A stretch of 26,033 nt of DNA from an uncultured Bacilli bacterium (lineage in GTDB: Bacteria; Bacillota_I; Bacilli_A; RF39; UBA660). The notes beneath the pieces are model-generated. The model made no database searches. It worked only from the letters and a program-made list of their open reading frames with translations, and was not told the DNA's origin. Positions 24,633-26,033 of this stretch are shown here, in pieces. The stretch covers positions 1 to 26,033 of the forward strand of contig CALWAJ010000111.1 of assembly GCA_944373065.1 (NCBI GenBank), written 5' to 3'. The translations under genes and the position numbers were made by a program. Numbering within the stretch: the stretch's first letter is position 1; every line of letters starts with the position of its first letter.

Positions 24633-25475
24633 CTATTCTCCATTTTTATCTCCTAATAATTTTATCTTCTCTGCATTATTAAGTATATCAAGCTGATACT
24701 TTGCAATACTACTCAATATTTCAAATCTTTCTTCTTTTTCTTTGCCTTCTTTAATCAATTCTGCATTATATGATTCCAAATTAGATAATACTGTTAATTC
24801 ATTTATCGTAGCATAATCTCTTATATTAGAATTTTTAGCTAAAGTAGGGTTAAGTTTTCTCTACTCTTTAGCTGTTGTATTAAATAACGCTACATTTAGA
24901 ATATCTGCTTCTTCTGCATACTTTAACCATTCTCTATCTTTATAGTAATCATTATCAGGCAATATATAATTTTTAATAGCATCAGTATGAATAATATAAT
25001 TATTTTTTGTTAAAATTCTTTTTACATCCCATTCTCTATTACTATTTTCTAATGTCTTTAATCTTTCAAATTCTTTTATCAAGTATAACTTAAAAACGGG
25101 ACTAATAGAAGAGGCAAATTCAAAAGCAATATCTTTATGAGCATATGTTCCACCGTATTTACCACGTTTTGAATATATACCAATTGCATTAGTTTTATTA
25201 CACCATTCAGTAACACTCAATGTAAAAGTATGAAGACCTGCTTCTCTTCTAAACCCGTCGAATTCGACGGAATTAAAGTTTGGATTATATATTGATTCCC
25301 ACGTTCCTAAGAATTCTAAAGTAATTCTATTTCTTAACCAATTTCTAATAATATCATCAGAAGTTGATTTGCCATCTTTAAACTTTGTAAAATCAGAAAT
25401 ACATATGTAATCGCTATTATTTATGCTTGTTATATTTACTTTAATATTTTGAACTTCAATTATTTTATTTGCCAT
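24633..25475 (-). pseudogene. KilA-N domain protein interrupted by an amber codon
   Basis: The frame starts at ATG 25475 behind GAGGAGGT. The KilA-N domain covers about residues 12-130 (ISDFTKFKD, IIRNWLRNR, FLGTWE, NPNFNSVEFDGFRREAG, GIYSKRGKYGGTYAHKDIAFEFASSISPVFKLYLI). After ADILNVALFNTTAKE a TAG at 24861-24863 stops it at 204 residues. The same frame continues for 75 more codons (RKLNPTLAKNSNIRDYATIN, then ELTVLSNLESYNAEL) to a TAG at 24633. Relatives have Trp at the stop position (AKxWR...), so a single TGG-to-TAG change explains it. The full protein would be about 280 residues. The 204-residue form keeps the whole DNA-binding domain and might still work. Confidence 0.85.
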
Positions 25476-25495
25476 ATATCCACCTCCTCGGATAT
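25476..25495 (-). promoter_or_regulatory. hairpin presenting the KilA-N ribosome binding site
   Basis: ATATCC and GGATAT form a perfect 6-bp stem whose 8-base loop is GAGGAGGT, the Shine-Dalgarno sequence, directly against the ATG at 25475. The site could be displayed in a loop or controlled by a protein or antisense RNA that binds the hairpin. The rest of the spacer up to 25646 contains a CTTGTTAACCTCAACA motif (25548-25563) that matches 15 of 16 bases of the palindrome inside dinD. Confidence 0.5.
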
Positions 25496-25607
25496 TTAAT
25501 ATAAATTATTTTATTATATTTATTTTCACTTTTAATTACAGAATGGCTTGTTAACCTCAACATTCCAATCACTTTCTTACATTACATATATTTTATCAAA
25601 TCAATTC

Positions 25608-25643
25608 AATTTAGTCAGCTTAATCAACATTGCCGACCAAATT
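25608..25643 (-). other. stem-loop after the distal RhuM gene, possible DUF1016 relic
   Basis: AATTTGGTCGGC pairs along its full 12 bases with GCTGACTAAATT in minus-strand RNA, with two G-U pairs and a 12-base loop, three bases after the RhuM stop. It is not followed by a T run. The left arm plus following bases also match DUF1016 gene bases around 21310-21333 (AATTTGGTCGGCA, then CTGACTAAATTGAATTG against CCGACTGAATTAAGTTG, all differences being transitions). It is either a terminator-like hairpin or a decayed piece of that gene. Confidence 0.4.
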
Positions 25644-25646
25644 TTA

Positions 25647-26033
25647 TTAAACTTCATTATTATTTGGTAAAGACTTCATCATTAAATCAAAATCACTTTG
25701 TAACTCTCTCATTTCTCTTTCGCGATATAAAGCAAATTCTTTTTCTGCTTTTTTAATTGCTTCTTCGTGAGAAATTTTCCCTTTACCTTCTAAAACTTTT
25801 CTTCTATTAAGTAAAATTTGATTATCTAACTCTTCTACCCAATCATTCATTTTCATTGGCCTTTGCTCTAAAGCTTGTAGTTCTGCATAGTCTAAAAACT
25901 GTGATACTAACAAGTTTAATCTTTGAAGTTCTATCTCAGATAAGTAATTTTTAGCGATTTTAACATCATCTATTGTAACATAATCTCCTTTAAAATTAGT
26001 CATTCCAACATATGGCTTTTCATTATCTACTCT
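25647..26033 (-). CDS. RhuM family protein, C-terminal part (cut by window edge)
   Basis: The frame is open to the window end and reads RVDNEKPYVGMTNF, then VTIDDVKIAKNYLSEIELQR, MKMNDWVEELDN and KISHEEAIKKAEKEFALY. It aligns residue by residue with the last third of the RhuM protein at 23027-24061 (YSRADAKKEYMGLTNW, then IAKNYL, MKMEDWI and GSISHEEAVEKAE). The ATG at 26003 is an internal Met, not the start. The visible 128 residues are intact, so this is a second, diverged RhuM paralogue about 1.6 kb from the first. Confidence 0.85.
   Translation of the reverse strand, partial: RVDNEKPYVGMTNFKGDYVTIDDVKIAKNYLSEIELQRLNLLVSQFLDYAELQALEQRPMKMNDWVEELDNQILLNRRKVLEGKGKISHEEAIKKAEKEFALYREREMRELQSDFDLMMKSLPNNNEV

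Noticed and set aside
24861..24863. Alternative genetic code reading TAG as sense
   Set aside because: TAG ends several intact genes here (for example the ABC ATPase, its permease and the epimerase), so a point mutation is simpler.
1..26033. tRNA or rRNA genes, integrase or transposase
   Set aside because: No cloverleaf-like block, conserved rRNA stretch, or recombinase motif was seen on either strand.

Overview
The window is very AT-rich and every supported gene lies on the minus strand, so transcription runs from high to low coordinates. Strong AGGAGG-type ribosome binding sites, an RbgA-type ribosome-assembly GTPase, an ABC-exported surface polysaccharide locus and a secreted GH25 lysozyme point to a low-GC Gram-positive (Firmicutes/Bacillota, possibly an uncultured gut Bacilli or Clostridia lineage). 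Trp is encoded by TGG and TGA is used as a stop, so the standard bacterial code fits. The species cannot be named from the sequence.

Region 1 (46-9632) reads as one operon for making, exporting and decorating a cell-surface polysaccharide. In transcription order it holds an ABC ATPase, an ABC-2 permease, a tandem two-domain GT2 glycosyltransferase, a giant membrane protein that looks like two GT-C modules fused, a polyprenyl-phosphate-type GT2, a GtrA-like flippase and a GtrB-like GT2. The simplest reading is that the polymer is built inside, exported by the ABC pair, and decorated outside by the GT-C protein using lipid-linked sugars made by the two GT2 enzymes and flipped by GtrA.

Region 2 (9674-14805) holds separately promoted surface genes: a secreted GH25 muramidase with seven Ig-like repeats, a membrane O-acyltransferase and a membrane-anchored SGNH hydrolase. 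Region 3 (14822-19656) is a tight four-gene operon (DegT-type sugar aminotransferase, GT2, ATP-grasp ligase, NAD-dependent epimerase) ending in a clear terminator. It probably makes and attaches an unusual amino sugar, perhaps N-acylated.

Region 4 (19696-26033) starts from the housekeeping GTPase gene rbgA. Upstream of it lies a same-strand accessory island: a DUF1016/YhcG-type PD-(D/E)xK nuclease, DinD, RhuM, a KilA-N protein cut by an amber codon, and a second RhuM running off the window. The spacers hold three copies of an 81-bp repeat, each inside a ribosome-binding-site-led mini-ORF. One copy is preceded by a degenerate duplicate of the rbgA 5' end. Other spacers contain short fragments resembling RhuM, DinD and DUF1016. 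Alternating gene and repeat units, plus a duplicated target-gene start, suggest repeated insertion and decay at one site. This is the part of the window most worth following up.
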